Positions 8,580-17,032 of a DNA stretch of 64,000 bases are shown here, piece after piece. Source of the DNA: Flagellimonas ochracea (GTDB lineage Bacteria; Bacteroidota; Bacteroidia; Flavobacteriales; Flavobacteriaceae); assembly GCF_009903685.1 (NCBI RefSeq), contig NZ_JAAABI010000001.1:620001-684000 (forward strand), in the 5' to 3' direction. The stretch's first letter is position 1; every line of letters starts with the position of its first letter. A program made the position numbers and the translations under genes. The notes under the pieces are model-generated. The model was not told the DNA's origin. It worked only from the letters and a program-made list of their open reading frames with translations, and ran no database searches.

Positions 8580-9338
8580 ATGGAAAACGAACTTACCATA
8601 AAACGGTTTACAGATATTCGAAGGGAGCTGGGTTTTACCCAAACCGAGTTTGCTGAACTTTTGGGAGTGAAAAACACCACGGCAGACATTGAACGGGGGC
8701 GTACTAAACTTTCAGGAAAAGTGGTGACTGAGTTATTGAGGCAATTTAAGATCAACCCGCTTTGGTTGTTTGGGGAAACTGACCAGAAGCACTTGGACAC
8801 CTCCAGAACAAGTGTAATACCCAAAGTGGTGACCGTGGATAGCGAAGAGCAGGATAACATGGTGTTGGTGAATGCCAAGGCCGCGGCTGGATATCCCCAG
8901 AATATTTCCGATACCACTTGGTACAGACAACTGCCCGCTTTCGATTTACCAATTCCCGAGTTTAGGAATGCCACTTACCGTGGTTTTCAAGTGGAGGGGG
9001 ATAGTATGCTGCCGAGCCTGAGACCCAATGATTGGGTATTGGCCAGGGCCGTTGAGCATATAGATCATGTGAGTGCCAACAAAATGTATGTGGTCGTGTT
9101 ACAGGATTCGGTGATGGTCAAAAAGATTGAACGGAAGCCTAATTCGAACAATATCACATTGGTTTCCCTGAATGAAACCTATCCGCCCTACGAGATAAAA
9201 CCCTTTCAAATCCAAGAAATCTGGGAAGTAAGTAGCAAATTGACTTTTAACATGGACGCTTCTTCCGATAATGGTCTTTTAAGACAGCTGCAGCAATCCA
9301 TGGAAGAGCTCAAAAAGAAAATGGAAGCGAAAGTCTAA
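8580..9338 (+). CDS. LexA-like XRE/peptidase S24 repressor
   Basis: The 252-residue protein joins an XRE-type helix-turn-helix (about residues 15-40) to an S24/LexA-like autoprotease domain. The cleavage bond is recognisable as Ala103-Gly104 in AKAAAGYPQ, the catalytic serine as Ser142 in EGDSM, and the general-base lysine as Lys181 or 182; their spacing mirrors LexA. RecA-stimulated self-cleavage is therefore plausible. The C-terminus adds a short coiled-coil tail. It is divergent from a three-gene DNA-repair operon with four shared operators, so it probably represses that operon and itself. Non-canonical LexA proteins of this architecture have, I believe, been reported in Bacteroidota. Confidence 0.9.
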   Translation: MENELTIKRFTDIRRELGFTQTEFAELLGVKNTTADIERGRTKLSGKVVTELLRQFKINPLWLFGETDQKHLDTSRTSVIPKVVTVDSEEQDNMVLVNAKAAAGYPQNISDTTWYRQLPAFDLPIPEFRNATYRGFQVEGDSMLPSLRPNDWVLARAVEHIDHVSANKMYVVVLQDSVMVKKIERKPNSNNITLVSLNETYPPYEIKPFQIQEIWEVSSKLTFNMDASSDNGLLRQLQQSMEELKKKMEAKV

Positions 9339-9352
9339 TTGGATTAAAACCT

Positions 9353-10054
9353 TTATTTAAATCCTTTGACATTGCCCATACTGAGGGAAAGTGGTCCAAA
9401 TTGGTGTGTTTTCGGAAGATAAGCTCCGCTTTCTGTGACTAGCCAATCGTCCCAAGAAGCTTCGAGGCCCCCAATAGGAATTATTTTCACCCACATTTTA
9501 AAAGCGTAGGGAAGACCATCTTCTTTCAGCAACCACAAATAACTATCTCCTGGAGTACTGCCGCCCGAATTGTAGGTCACCAATAAACCTTGAGAGCCAT
9601 TTTCCATTTTGACCACGGCACGCTGGGTTCCCTTGTCAAATACTTTATAAGGTGCCACCAACCAAAAGGAATCGTTATTGAACATTTTTACAGCTTTTTG
9701 GATCAATTCCTCTTTTTCTTTCTGACTTGTGGGGACTCCGTCGACCTTTACATCTGATTTAGTAGGGTTAGCCAGGTTTAGCACGATTTCATTGTCGTCC
9801 CATTTCACCAAACAAAGACCCTGTTTCCTGTCCCATTTATAGCTATTTGCCCCACCTCGATAGGACCATTGCAAAATCCGTGTATCTTCATATTTTTCAT
9901 GATCAAGTGCATCAAGCATTTTATGGGCGAGTGCATCCGCTCCGGAACCAGGGTTGCCTAATGGAAGTGGTTCATGAGCTAACCCCCCCCCAATAATCCC
10001 AATTAGAAGAAAAAAACCTAATAAGGAACCTATAATCTTCAATATCCTTTTCAT
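9353..10054 (-). CDS. Hypothetical membrane-anchored protein with 5' poly-G tract
   Basis: The 233-residue protein begins with a basic, strongly hydrophobic segment (residues 4-26) that is either an uncleaved anchor or a signal peptide. The remainder is a periplasmic-type beta-rich domain I do not recognise, with many Trp and Gly residues. Codons 22-24 (GGG GGG GGG) form a run of nine identical bases at 9983-9991, where slippage would truncate the product. Its ATG overlaps the stop of the ATP-grasp gene (ATGA), so the two are translationally coupled. It ends the acpH-ggt-ATP-grasp operon. Confidence 0.75.
   Translation of the reverse strand: MKRILKIIGSLLGFFLLIGIIGGGLAHEPLPLGNPGSGADALAHKMLDALDHEKYEDTRILQWSYRGGANSYKWDRKQGLCLVKWDDNEIVLNLANPTKSDVKVDGVPTSQKEKEELIQKAVKMFNNDSFWLVAPYKVFDKGTQRAVVKMENGSQGLLVTYNSGGSTPGDSYLWLLKEDGLPYAFKMWVKIIPIGGLEASWDDWLVTESGAYLPKTHQFGPLSLSMGNVKGFK
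9983..9991 (-). repeat. Nine-base poly-G (poly-C on +) tract inside coding sequence
   Basis: A run of nine C on the plus strand is in the signal/anchor region of the gene at 9353-10054. It is the longest G/C homopolymer I noticed in the window; the next is seven G at 29863-29869. Tracts of this length in the first codons of surface-protein genes are classic slippage sites. Confidence 0.9.
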
Positions 10055-10968
10055 GAAAAATACTTGTGCTTTATCGCTTTGGCCAATGTTTGTGCAGCGC
10101 TAGATTCCAATCTGAACCAAAGTTCTGGTTCGAAAATTTCCAATTCGGCAAGGGCCCAGTTTCCTCCATTATCGCGAAAAATGTCAACCCTCGCATATGT
10201 GGGTATCTCTGGCGCAGCCTTAACCACTTTTTTTGCAAATTTGATTTGTATTTCCGAAGCTTGATAGGGATGCACTGACCCCCCGAAATCGTCTTGCACT
10301 CTAAAATCACCTGGTTTGGCCACTTTTAATACGCCATGTGTGTATTCTCCATTAAAAATCATCAAAGATATTTCGCCTTCATCCAGAATATTTTGCTGAA
10401 ACTCTTGCAACATCATGGATTCTTTGGAAATCAATTGTTTAAAGACGGCATCATGTTGGGTCCAATTGAACCTGTTGAATTTGTACGTATGCCGTGCTGC
10501 ACCTGAAATGCAAGGTTTTAAAACAAAGTCTTTGCACTCGAATCCAAAGGTTTTATCTGCTTTTTCAATGGCTTCTTTTAGACTTAATGGATCGCCCGAT
10601 TCAATAAAATGGGTGTTGGGGATATTGATTCCCTGTTCATTTAAGTCACGCAGATAATGTTTATCGATGTTCCAATCAATGAGTTGCTTGGAATTGATGA
10701 ATTGGGTAAGTCCGCTGGTCTTTTTGAACCATTCATAGAACTCAGTGTATCGGTCAAAATAATCCCATGTGGTTCTAAAAAGGGCATATTTTGTACAAGA
10801 CCAGTCAAAATGAGGGTCGGCCCATGACTTTCTTACGACCTTAAGCCCTAATTGTGCTAGAGCGTCCATTACCAAATGGTCCTCTTCGAGTATATTGGAA
10901 ACATAAATATCTTTTTGTTTAGGATCGATATATCGGTCATCCGTTAAAACAACAACGTCATAGTGCAT
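10051..10968 (-). CDS. ATP-grasp ligase of glutathione-synthetase/DcsG-like type
   Basis: The 305-residue cytosolic protein has an ATP-grasp fold. The N-terminal pre-ATP-grasp part carries LFRTTWDYFDRYTEF. The ATP-binding lysine region is DFVLKPCISGAARHTYKF near residue 150, followed by the hinge LQEFQ and the Mg-binding C-terminal AELEIFEPELWF. Such enzymes form carboxylate-amine bonds through acyl phosphates; the DcsG-like branch includes a cycloserine-forming ligase. The substrate cannot be read from sequence. It lies 10 bases after ggt, a gamma-glutamyl bond enzyme, and overlaps the membrane protein gene downstream. Confidence 0.85.
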   Translation of the reverse strand: MHYDVVVLTDDRYIDPKQKDIYVSNILEEDHLVMDALAQLGLKVVRKSWADPHFDWSCTKYALFRTTWDYFDRYTEFYEWFKKTSGLTQFINSKQLIDWNIDKHYLRDLNEQGINIPNTHFIESGDPLSLKEAIEKADKTFGFECKDFVLKPCISGAARHTYKFNRFNWTQHDAVFKQLISKESMMLQEFQQNILDEGEISLMIFNGEYTHGVLKVAKPGDFRVQDDFGGSVHPYQASEIQIKFAKKVVKAAPEIPTYARVDIFRDNGGNWALAELEIFEPELWFRLESSAAQTLAKAIKHKYFS

Positions 10969-10978
10969 TCGTCCAAAA

Positions 10979-12664
10979 TTAATAGCCTACAGCAGTATCA
11001 TCTCCACGCTTATCAGCTCCACCTTCAAGACGACCATCTGGCAATACCCTGATGGCATCAACCTTGCCGATAATTCGATTTCGGCCTTCATAAATGGAAT
11101 ATCCTTTCGTCTTCAATTCCGATTTCAGTTCTTCGGAGAAACCATTTTCCTCAAATCTGATTTCATCGGGTAGCCATTGATGATGGAATCGCGGTGCGTT
11201 AACTGCATCTTGCATACTGAGATTAAATTCGTAAACATTAAGAATAGTCTGGGCCACTGCGGTTATAATTGTAGAGCCTCCCGGTGTGCCTACCACCATG
11301 TAGAGCTGGCCGTCTTTTTCCACAATGGTAGGTGTCATGCTGCTGAGCATTCTTTTTTCAGGGGCAATACTGTTCGCGTCGGCACCAATAAGTCCAAACA
11401 TATTGGGCTCACCAGGTTTGGCACTAAAGTCATCCATTTCATTGTTGAGGAAAATACCCAGGTCATCACAATATAGTTTTGAACCATAAGCGCCATTCAA
11501 TGTCGTAGTTGCCGAAACGGCATTTCCTTGAGCATCTACAATGGAGTAGTGGGTGGTTTCCATACTCTCTACGATTTCGACTTTTCCGTTGGATATTTCT
11601 TCTGATGGCGTCGCCCGGTCAAAGGAAAAATCAGAAAACCGGGTTGATAGATATCCTTTATCCAACAAAATATCCAGAGGGATATCAACAAAATCCGGGT
11701 CCCCCAAATAGAAGTTACGATCCGCATAAGCACGTCTGGCAGCCTCGGTGAACAATTGTATGGCTTTAGTGGAATTATGTCCGTGATGAGAAATGTCATA
11801 AGGTTCAATCATCTTGAAGATTTGGTTGATTGTGACACCACCGCTGCTGGGAGGGCTCATGGATATCATACGCAGTTCTTTGTAATCAAAGGTGATGGGT
11901 TCACGCCATTTGGCCTTGTACTTGGCAAGGTCTTCCATGGAAATAAAGCCTCCTTTTTCCTGAATGAAATCACTCAATTTTTCAGCGACTTCGCCCTTGT
12001 AGAAACCATCTCGACCATTTTTAACTATTTTTTGTAAGGTAGTGGCAAGCGCAGGATACTTTATGGTATCTCCTGCTTTGAATGCTCGGGCAAATTTGGT
12101 GCTGTCCCCACTGACCGAAGTAATTTGTTCTCGATACCTTTCAAGTCGGCCTTCCTGCTTTTTAGTAACCACTACGCCTTTTTCTGCCAAGGCTATAACT
12201 GGCCTCAAGATTGTGGATAAAGGAAGCTTGCCAAATCTTTGATGTACTTCCATAACACCGGCCACGGTACCTGGGACACCGACAGCTGTAGCACCTACAG
12301 TGCTCATTTCTGGAATCACATTACCCAAGGAATCTAAATACATATCTTTATGGGCGGAAAGGGGTGCTTTTTCCCGATAATCCAATCCCCCAATTTCTCC
12401 ATTACTCTTTCTATACACCATAAAGCCTCCACCGCCAAGATTTCCTGCAAAGGGATAAGCCACTGCGAGTGCAAGCTCCGTGGCCACCATGGCGTCAAAA
12501 GCGTTGCCTCCCTGTTGCATGATATCCATTCCAATTTTGGACGCTTCTTCACGGGCGGAAACCACCATCGCCTTTTCAGTTACCAGGCCTGTGGGTGCGG
12601 CAGGGTTTTGCTTACAGTGGATAAATAATAAGATGAGGGGCAATAGGACAATCAGTCTTCGCAT
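10979..12664 (-). CDS. ggt: Gamma-glutamyltransferase, lipoprotein
   Basis: The 561-residue precursor of a gamma-glutamyltranspeptidase cleaves gamma-glutamyl bonds of glutathione and similar peptides in the periplasm or at the surface. Family blocks are clear: QGGNAFDAMVA, PFAGNLGGGGFMVY, SPPSSGG, and the autoprocessing site before Thr370 in TTHYSIVD, which becomes the N-terminal nucleophile. PGGSTII lies near the C-terminus. A lipobox (LFIHC, Cys17) predicts lipid anchoring. The gene overlaps acpH by 13 bases and is followed after 10 bases by an ATP-grasp ligase gene. Confidence 0.96.
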   Translation of the reverse strand: MRRLIVLLPLILLFIHCKQNPAAPTGLVTEKAMVVSAREEASKIGMDIMQQGGNAFDAMVATELALAVAYPFAGNLGGGGFMVYRKSNGEIGGLDYREKAPLSAHKDMYLDSLGNVIPEMSTVGATAVGVPGTVAGVMEVHQRFGKLPLSTILRPVIALAEKGVVVTKKQEGRLERYREQITSVSGDSTKFARAFKAGDTIKYPALATTLQKIVKNGRDGFYKGEVAEKLSDFIQEKGGFISMEDLAKYKAKWREPITFDYKELRMISMSPPSSGGVTINQIFKMIEPYDISHHGHNSTKAIQLFTEAARRAYADRNFYLGDPDFVDIPLDILLDKGYLSTRFSDFSFDRATPSEEISNGKVEIVESMETTHYSIVDAQGNAVSATTTLNGAYGSKLYCDDLGIFLNNEMDDFSAKPGEPNMFGLIGADANSIAPEKRMLSSMTPTIVEKDGQLYMVVGTPGGSTIITAVAQTILNVYEFNLSMQDAVNAPRFHHQWLPDEIRFEENGFSEELKSELKTKGYSIYEGRNRIIGKVDAIRVLPDGRLEGGADKRGDDTAVGY

Positions 12665-13245
12665 ATTTCGAGTAGTTTTTGGCGGGAGAAGTTAATCAAT
12701 TCCGAAAAAAAAGCGACAAACTCCATTTCAAATTCTATATAGTGCTCTTCCAAGTCTATTATGGCAAAGTTCATCTGAACACGATTTTTTGTCCTGCGAT
12801 TCATACCGTTGAGTACTCTCGAAATACCTTCAAGATTGGCATAGTTCAACAACCAGTTATCTGCTATCATGTAAGGCATCATGCGCTTTGTGGGCAAAGG
12901 CAGAATCTCATAATTTTTTTCCAAAAGGGCGTAAAAGTCTTCCACAAACTGATGAAGTGGAACTTGGGAGTAGTCTTTCCAGTTTTTTGCTAAAAAGTGA
13001 TCATAAAAAATATCCACAATAACCCTACTGTAATGACTGTAGTTTTTGTGAAGGCGTTTGCTGCTCTTTTTTGCAATGGGATGAGAATCAGTAAACGTGT
13101 CTATCTCCCGATGTAACAAAATGCCTTTTTGAATTTTCTCTGGAAGGTGTTTGTATCTGTTACCGCGGATATGATCCGCGAAAAAATTGCCCAAGGTGAT
13201 TTGCGGGTCGTCAAAGGACAAATAAATATGGGCGAGGAAGTTCAT
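12652..13245 (-). CDS. acpH: Acyl carrier protein phosphodiesterase (AcpH/DUF479 family)
   Basis: The 197-residue protein matches ACP phosphodiesterase, which removes the 4'-phosphopantetheine group from holo-ACP. It starts MNFLAHIYLS and has the HD-like metal-site elements GNFFADHIRG, HREIDTFTDSHP and DIFYDHFLA at the family's usual positions, and its length is right. It is the first gene of a leftward operon, overlapping ggt by 13 bases, and divergent from glmM with 91 bases between. The link between ACP turnover and the gamma-glutamyl genes behind it is not obvious and may be only transcriptional. Confidence 0.92.
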   Translation of the reverse strand: MNFLAHIYLSFDDPQITLGNFFADHIRGNRYKHLPEKIQKGILLHREIDTFTDSHPIAKKSSKRLHKNYSHYSRVIVDIFYDHFLAKNWKDYSQVPLHQFVEDFYALLEKNYEILPLPTKRMMPYMIADNWLLNYANLEGISRVLNGMNRRTKNRVQMNFAIIDLEEHYIEFEMEFVAFFSELINFSRQKLLEICED

Positions 13246-13308
13246 AGGGGAAATTCCAATTTCATCGGAAATTTACAAATAGAAAACCTGGAATCAGGCA
13301 CAGCCGTT

Positions 13309-13316
13309 TATATTTG
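13309..13316 (+). promoter_or_regulatory. Candidate -7 box of glmM
   Basis: TATATTTG fits TAnnTTTG and lies 20 bases before the glmM ATG, putting the transcript start near 13322. The -33 element is poor (CTGG near 13288). Confidence 0.5.
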
Positions 13317-13336
13317 CAAAAACTTTTTCAACAAGG

Positions 13337-14728
13337 ATGACACTGATCAAATCAATCTCTGGAATACGAGGAACCATTGGAGGTTCTGCCAATGATAACC
13401 TAACACCCCTGGACGCCGTAAAATTTGCAGCGGCATACGGCACATGGCTTAAGGGGTATTCAAAAAAGGAACAGCTGACAGTGGTCATCGGCAGGGATGC
13501 TCGACTTTCTGGTGAAATGATACAAAACTTGGTGGTTTCCACTTTAGTTGGATTAGGTATTGATGTCCTCGATTTAGGGCTTTCCACGACTCCGACAGTG
13601 GAGATTGCGGTCCCTTTGGAAAAAGCTGACGGGGGTATTATTTTAACCGCCAGTCATAATCCCAAGCAATGGAACGCCCTAAAACTATTAAACGAAAAAG
13701 GAGAATTTTTAGATGCGGAGCAAGGGGTTAAAATTTTGGCATTGGCTGAAAAGGAAGATTTTGATTTTGCGGAAGTTGATGATTTAGGAGTGGTCATCAA
13801 GAACGATTCTTATATAGACATCCATATTGATGAAGTCCTCAACCTTTCCTTGGTGGATAAAGAAGCCATAAAAGTAAAAGGATTTAAAGTGGTTGTCGAT
13901 GGGGTAAACTCAACTGGCGGCATTGCTATTCCCAAATTACTGGAAGCGCTGGGAGTGGATGTGGTCAAACTTTACTGCGAGCCTACGGGCCATTTCCCCC
14001 ATAATCCGGAACCGCTAAAAGAACATTTGGGGGATATCTGCCAAAAAGTTGTGGAAGAGCAGGCTGATTTTGGTATTGTGGTAGACCCCGATGTGGATCG
14101 GTTGGCTTTTATCAGCAATGATGGGGAAATGTTTGGTGAGGAATATACCTTGGTTGCTTGCGCAGATTATGTTCTGGGCAAAACTCCCGGCAATACCGTA
14201 TCCAACCTTTCTTCATCAAGAGCTTTGCGTAATGTGACCGAAAAACATGGAGGCCGCTATGAGGCCGCAGCGGTTGGGGAGGTCAACGTAGTTGCCAAAA
14301 TGAAAGCCATTGATGCAATAATCGGAGGAGAAGGTAATGGTGGAATTATTTATCCCGAGAGTCATTATGGGCGTGATGCTTTGGTAGGAACGGCATTATT
14401 CCTGATGTTACTGGCTGAAAGGGGAGGAACGGTTGCAGAACTGCGAGCCAGTTACCCAAGCTATTTCATGAGCAAAAAGAAAATTGAGTTGACCCCAGAT
14501 TTGGATGTGGATGCACTGCTGGTTGCTATGCATAAAAAATATAGGCATGAGCAAGTGTCGACTATCGATGGAGTAAAAATTGATTTTCCAGAGAACTGGG
14601 TGCATTTACGCAAATCGAACACTGAGCCCATCATCCGCATATATACAGAAGCGGTATCACAAGCAGAATCTGATAGTTTAGCAGAAAGGATTATATCTGA
14701 AATAAAGGAAATTGCAAGAATAAATTAA
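13337..14728 (+). CDS. glmM: Phosphoglucosamine/phosphohexomutase
   Basis: The 463-residue alpha-D-phosphohexomutase has the phosphoserine loop TASHNPKQWNALK (Ser106), the metal-binding loop DPDVDRLAF, the sugar-specificity loop GEGNGG, and the C-terminal phosphate-binding RKSNTEPIIRIYTE. This branch is annotated as GlmM in Bacteroidota and makes glucosamine-1-phosphate for peptidoglycan and lipid A; phosphomannomutase activity is an alternative. It is monocistronic, divergent from acpH, and convergent with the next gene 4 bases away. Confidence 0.93.
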   Translation: MTLIKSISGIRGTIGGSANDNLTPLDAVKFAAAYGTWLKGYSKKEQLTVVIGRDARLSGEMIQNLVVSTLVGLGIDVLDLGLSTTPTVEIAVPLEKADGGIILTASHNPKQWNALKLLNEKGEFLDAEQGVKILALAEKEDFDFAEVDDLGVVIKNDSYIDIHIDEVLNLSLVDKEAIKVKGFKVVVDGVNSTGGIAIPKLLEALGVDVVKLYCEPTGHFPHNPEPLKEHLGDICQKVVEEQADFGIVVDPDVDRLAFISNDGEMFGEEYTLVACADYVLGKTPGNTVSNLSSSRALRNVTEKHGGRYEAAAVGEVNVVAKMKAIDAIIGGEGNGGIIYPESHYGRDALVGTALFLMLLAERGGTVAELRASYPSYFMSKKKIELTPDLDVDALLVAMHKKYRHEQVSTIDGVKIDFPENWVHLRKSNTEPIIRIYTEAVSQAESDSLAERIISEIKEIARIN

Positions 14729-14732
14729 ACTT

Positions 14733-15269
14733 TTACTTTAATTTATAAATCATCTTTTGACCGTTAAAATCTTCATGGGAAAGATTGATGCGCTTATCAG
14801 CATCGAGCCATATTTTCCATTGTCCATTTTCCTTTTTAAGCACAACGCTGAATTCTCCATAACCTCTGACCATTAGCTCCTTTTCGTCATGATGTTTTGA
14901 ACTAAATCGATAGTAACCTGTCTGATAGGCCAATTGTTCCGTTTTGTCCAAAGCTGTTGTTAAGAGTGCAAAAGCTATTCCTATTTTGCTCCCGTTTTCC
15001 TTGACATTTTCCACAAAGTTTCCAAAATTATCCAGATAGGCTTCACCAATCTCAATTTGATTTTGGGCCATAGTCACCCTGATGATGTTTTTAGAATGAA
15101 TAGCCCTTAATTTTTGGGAATCCGATTGATCATAGGCCTCCATAAAAGGAATCCACACATCTTGTTCAATGGATTTTAAAATATCCTCGGAAATTTGGAC
15201 TGGTTGCTGTTGTTGTGCCAAAGTCAGCCCAAAAACCAGCAAAAAGAAAGGGGTTATGAAAGGTTTCAT
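14733..15269 (-). CDS. Secreted SnoaL/DUF4440-like protein
   Basis: The 178-residue precursor has a clear signal peptide (hydrophobic stretch ending GLTLAQ). The mature part resembles the NTF2/SnoaL-like fold of DUF4440 proteins: an N-terminal helix with WIPFMEAYDQSDS, a central IRVTMAQNQIEIG strand pair, and a C-terminal KKENGQWKIWLDADK strand. Such proteins are often small-molecule binders of unknown function. It stands alone, with 107 bases to the acyltransferase gene upstream. Function is not inferred. Confidence 0.75.
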   Translation of the reverse strand: MKPFITPFFLLVFGLTLAQQQQPVQISEDILKSIEQDVWIPFMEAYDQSDSQKLRAIHSKNIIRVTMAQNQIEIGEAYLDNFGNFVENVKENGSKIGIAFALLTTALDKTEQLAYQTGYYRFSSKHHDEKELMVRGYGEFSVVLKKENGQWKIWLDADKRINLSHEDFNGQKMIYKLK

Positions 15270-15376
15270 TTTTTGATTGTTTTAGTTCAATTGAAATTAT
15301 AAAACAATCCATTAAAGGAAGAATCCTTTAAGAAAAGTATAGGATTTAAACCCAGGGGATTATAGAAAAAGATAAA

Positions 15377-16273
15377 TCAGGAGCTTTGAAATTCTTTAGG
15401 GGCTTTGTTCCTATGCTTCCATCTTTTATGGGTCCAAAAGTAGTACTCAGGAGCTGCATGAATGGCAGCTTCGACTTCCTTCATGAAAGCTTCGGAAATT
15501 TTGTAATCTTCAACTTCTTTTGGGTTTTCCGCCAACGTTTTGAAAGTTGCCTGGTAAAACCCACGGCCCTTTTTTTCCACTTTCAGGTAGACAGGAATCA
15601 TATCGGTCATCTTACAGATTTCTTCAGCACCAACATGTATGGGAACTAAAACTCCCATGAATTCAGCCCAATGTCGTGCCCTGTTCAGCATAGGAGATTG
15701 ATCACTGATTATACCCACGGTGATCAACTTAGATACTTTTTTGGCATCGGCTATAATTTTTCGACTTTCATAGGTTTTGATCAGTGTAGTGCCATATTTG
15801 CTTCGTATATCACGAACCAACTTATCAAAGTACTTATTCTGTATGGGTTGATAAATTGCATAGGCTTTCGAATTAATGAGAGGGTTTAACGAAAAAACCC
15901 ATTCCCAACTGGCATAATGGGGCAACATTATCATAACGTTTTTGCCGTCTTTTTCCAACTTTTGAATCACCTCAACATTCGTGAAGACATATCTTTTTTT
16001 CATTTGTTGATTGGTAATTCCGAGTGTCTTTGCCATTTCCAAAAACATATCGCAAAGATGTCGGTAGAACTTTTTTTCTATCTGTATGCGTTCTTTTTCA
16101 TCTTTTTCTGGAAATACCAAAGCCAAGTTATCCCGCACCACTTTTTTTCGGTATCCAATCACATGGTACAAAAGCACATACAAGCCATCTGAAATAAAAT
16201 AAAGTAGCTTAAAGGGGAGTCTGGAAACCAACCAGAGTAGGGGATAAACAAGGATGAATACTACCAGTTGCAT
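15377..16273 (-). CDS. LpxL/HtrB-like lipid A acyltransferase
   Basis: The 298-residue membrane-associated protein belongs to the lysophospholipid/lipid A late acyltransferase family. An N-terminal hydrophobic anchor (LVVFILVYPLLWLVSRL) is followed by YRKKVVRDNLALVFP, the catalytic HxxxxE/D element HYASWEW, and the YYFWTHKRWK C-terminal block. It would transfer acyl chains in lipid A or an aminolipid pathway at the inner membrane. The frame extends upstream to a TTG at 16291, but ATG 16273 directly precedes the anchor and is preferred. It is divergent from the rhomboid gene; no operon partner is close. Confidence 0.9.
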   Translation of the reverse strand: MQLVVFILVYPLLWLVSRLPFKLLYFISDGLYVLLYHVIGYRKKVVRDNLALVFPEKDEKERIQIEKKFYRHLCDMFLEMAKTLGITNQQMKKRYVFTNVEVIQKLEKDGKNVMIMLPHYASWEWVFSLNPLINSKAYAIYQPIQNKYFDKLVRDIRSKYGTTLIKTYESRKIIADAKKVSKLITVGIISDQSPMLNRARHWAEFMGVLVPIHVGAEEICKMTDMIPVYLKVEKKGRGFYQATFKTLAENPKEVEDYKISEAFMKEVEAAIHAAPEYYFWTHKRWKHRNKAPKEFQSS

Positions 16274-16325
16274 ATATGATTCTTGGCGCAAATATAGCTA
16301 TATTTACCGCCAAACCTTATTGACC

Positions 16326-16976
16326 ATGCACAATTTACACATCGCCACCATTGCCATAATAGCGGCCAATGTCTTAGTTTCTTTAAGAGGTTTTGGCGAT
16401 ACTGTTTTTTTTGATCGTTATAAGTTCAATATTGGGGCCATAAGGGCGGGTCAACGCAAGCGCACGGTAACCTCGGGATTTCTTCACGTGGATATTTCCC
16501 ATTTGTTCTTTAATATGTTCACGTTATACTTTTTTGCAAATGTGGTGATCAGTTGGTTTGGACCGGGAAAATTTTTGATTATATATTTCATCAGTTTGAT
16601 TGCAGGCAGCCTCCTGGCTCTTTTTTTTCATAAAGATGAACCGCAATATAGCGCTGTTGGGGCGAGCGGTGCTGTAACAGGAATTCTATACGCTGCCATA
16701 CTTTTGTACCCCGACATGCAATTGGGCATTATGTTCATCCCCATTCCATTGCCCGCCTATGTATTGGGAATCGCCTATCTGTTGTATTCCATTTATGGCA
16801 TGAAAAGTCGCTTGGGCAATATTGGACATACGGCCCATTTTGGAGGAGCTATAGGAGGTTATGCAGTAACCTTATTGTTCAAACCCGAACTTTTTGTTAC
16901 CGACACTTTGATCGTTATATTGTTGGCAGTACCAATTGCTATCTTGTTTGCACTGGAAAAAATGGGAAAAATATAA
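16326..16976 (+). CDS. Rhomboid-family intramembrane serine protease
   Basis: The 216-residue integral membrane protein has about six transmembrane segments. The rhomboid catalytic serine lies in SAVGASGAVTG and the catalytic histidine in IGHTAHFGGAIGG, with the upstream HVDISHLFFNMFTLYFF motif (His and Asn of the oxyanion region). ATG 16326 is preferred over frame extension to 16254 because the extension overlaps the divergent acyltransferase start and reads as non-membrane sequence. Substrates are unknown. A hairpin at 16986-17004 separates it from the convergent TlpA-like gene. Confidence 0.92.
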   Translation: MHNLHIATIAIIAANVLVSLRGFGDTVFFDRYKFNIGAIRAGQRKRTVTSGFLHVDISHLFFNMFTLYFFANVVISWFGPGKFLIIYFISLIAGSLLALFFHKDEPQYSAVGASGAVTGILYAAILLYPDMQLGIMFIPIPLPAYVLGIAYLLYSIYGMKSRLGNIGHTAHFGGAIGGYAVTLLFKPELFVTDTLIVILLAVPIAILFALEKMGKI

Positions 16977-16985
16977 ATCAAAAAA

Positions 16986-17004
16986 GCCCGGCAAGCATCC
17001 GGGC
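16986..17004 (-). terminator. Rho-independent terminator
   Basis: GCCCGG (16986-16991) pairs with CCGGGC (16999-17004) around seven bases. On the minus strand it is followed by a run of T, so it ends the TlpA-like gene at 17033. It may also weakly stop the rhomboid transcript from the other side. Confidence 0.85.
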
Positions 17005-17032
17005 AATGTTGAAATAAATCTCTTTTTTTCTT

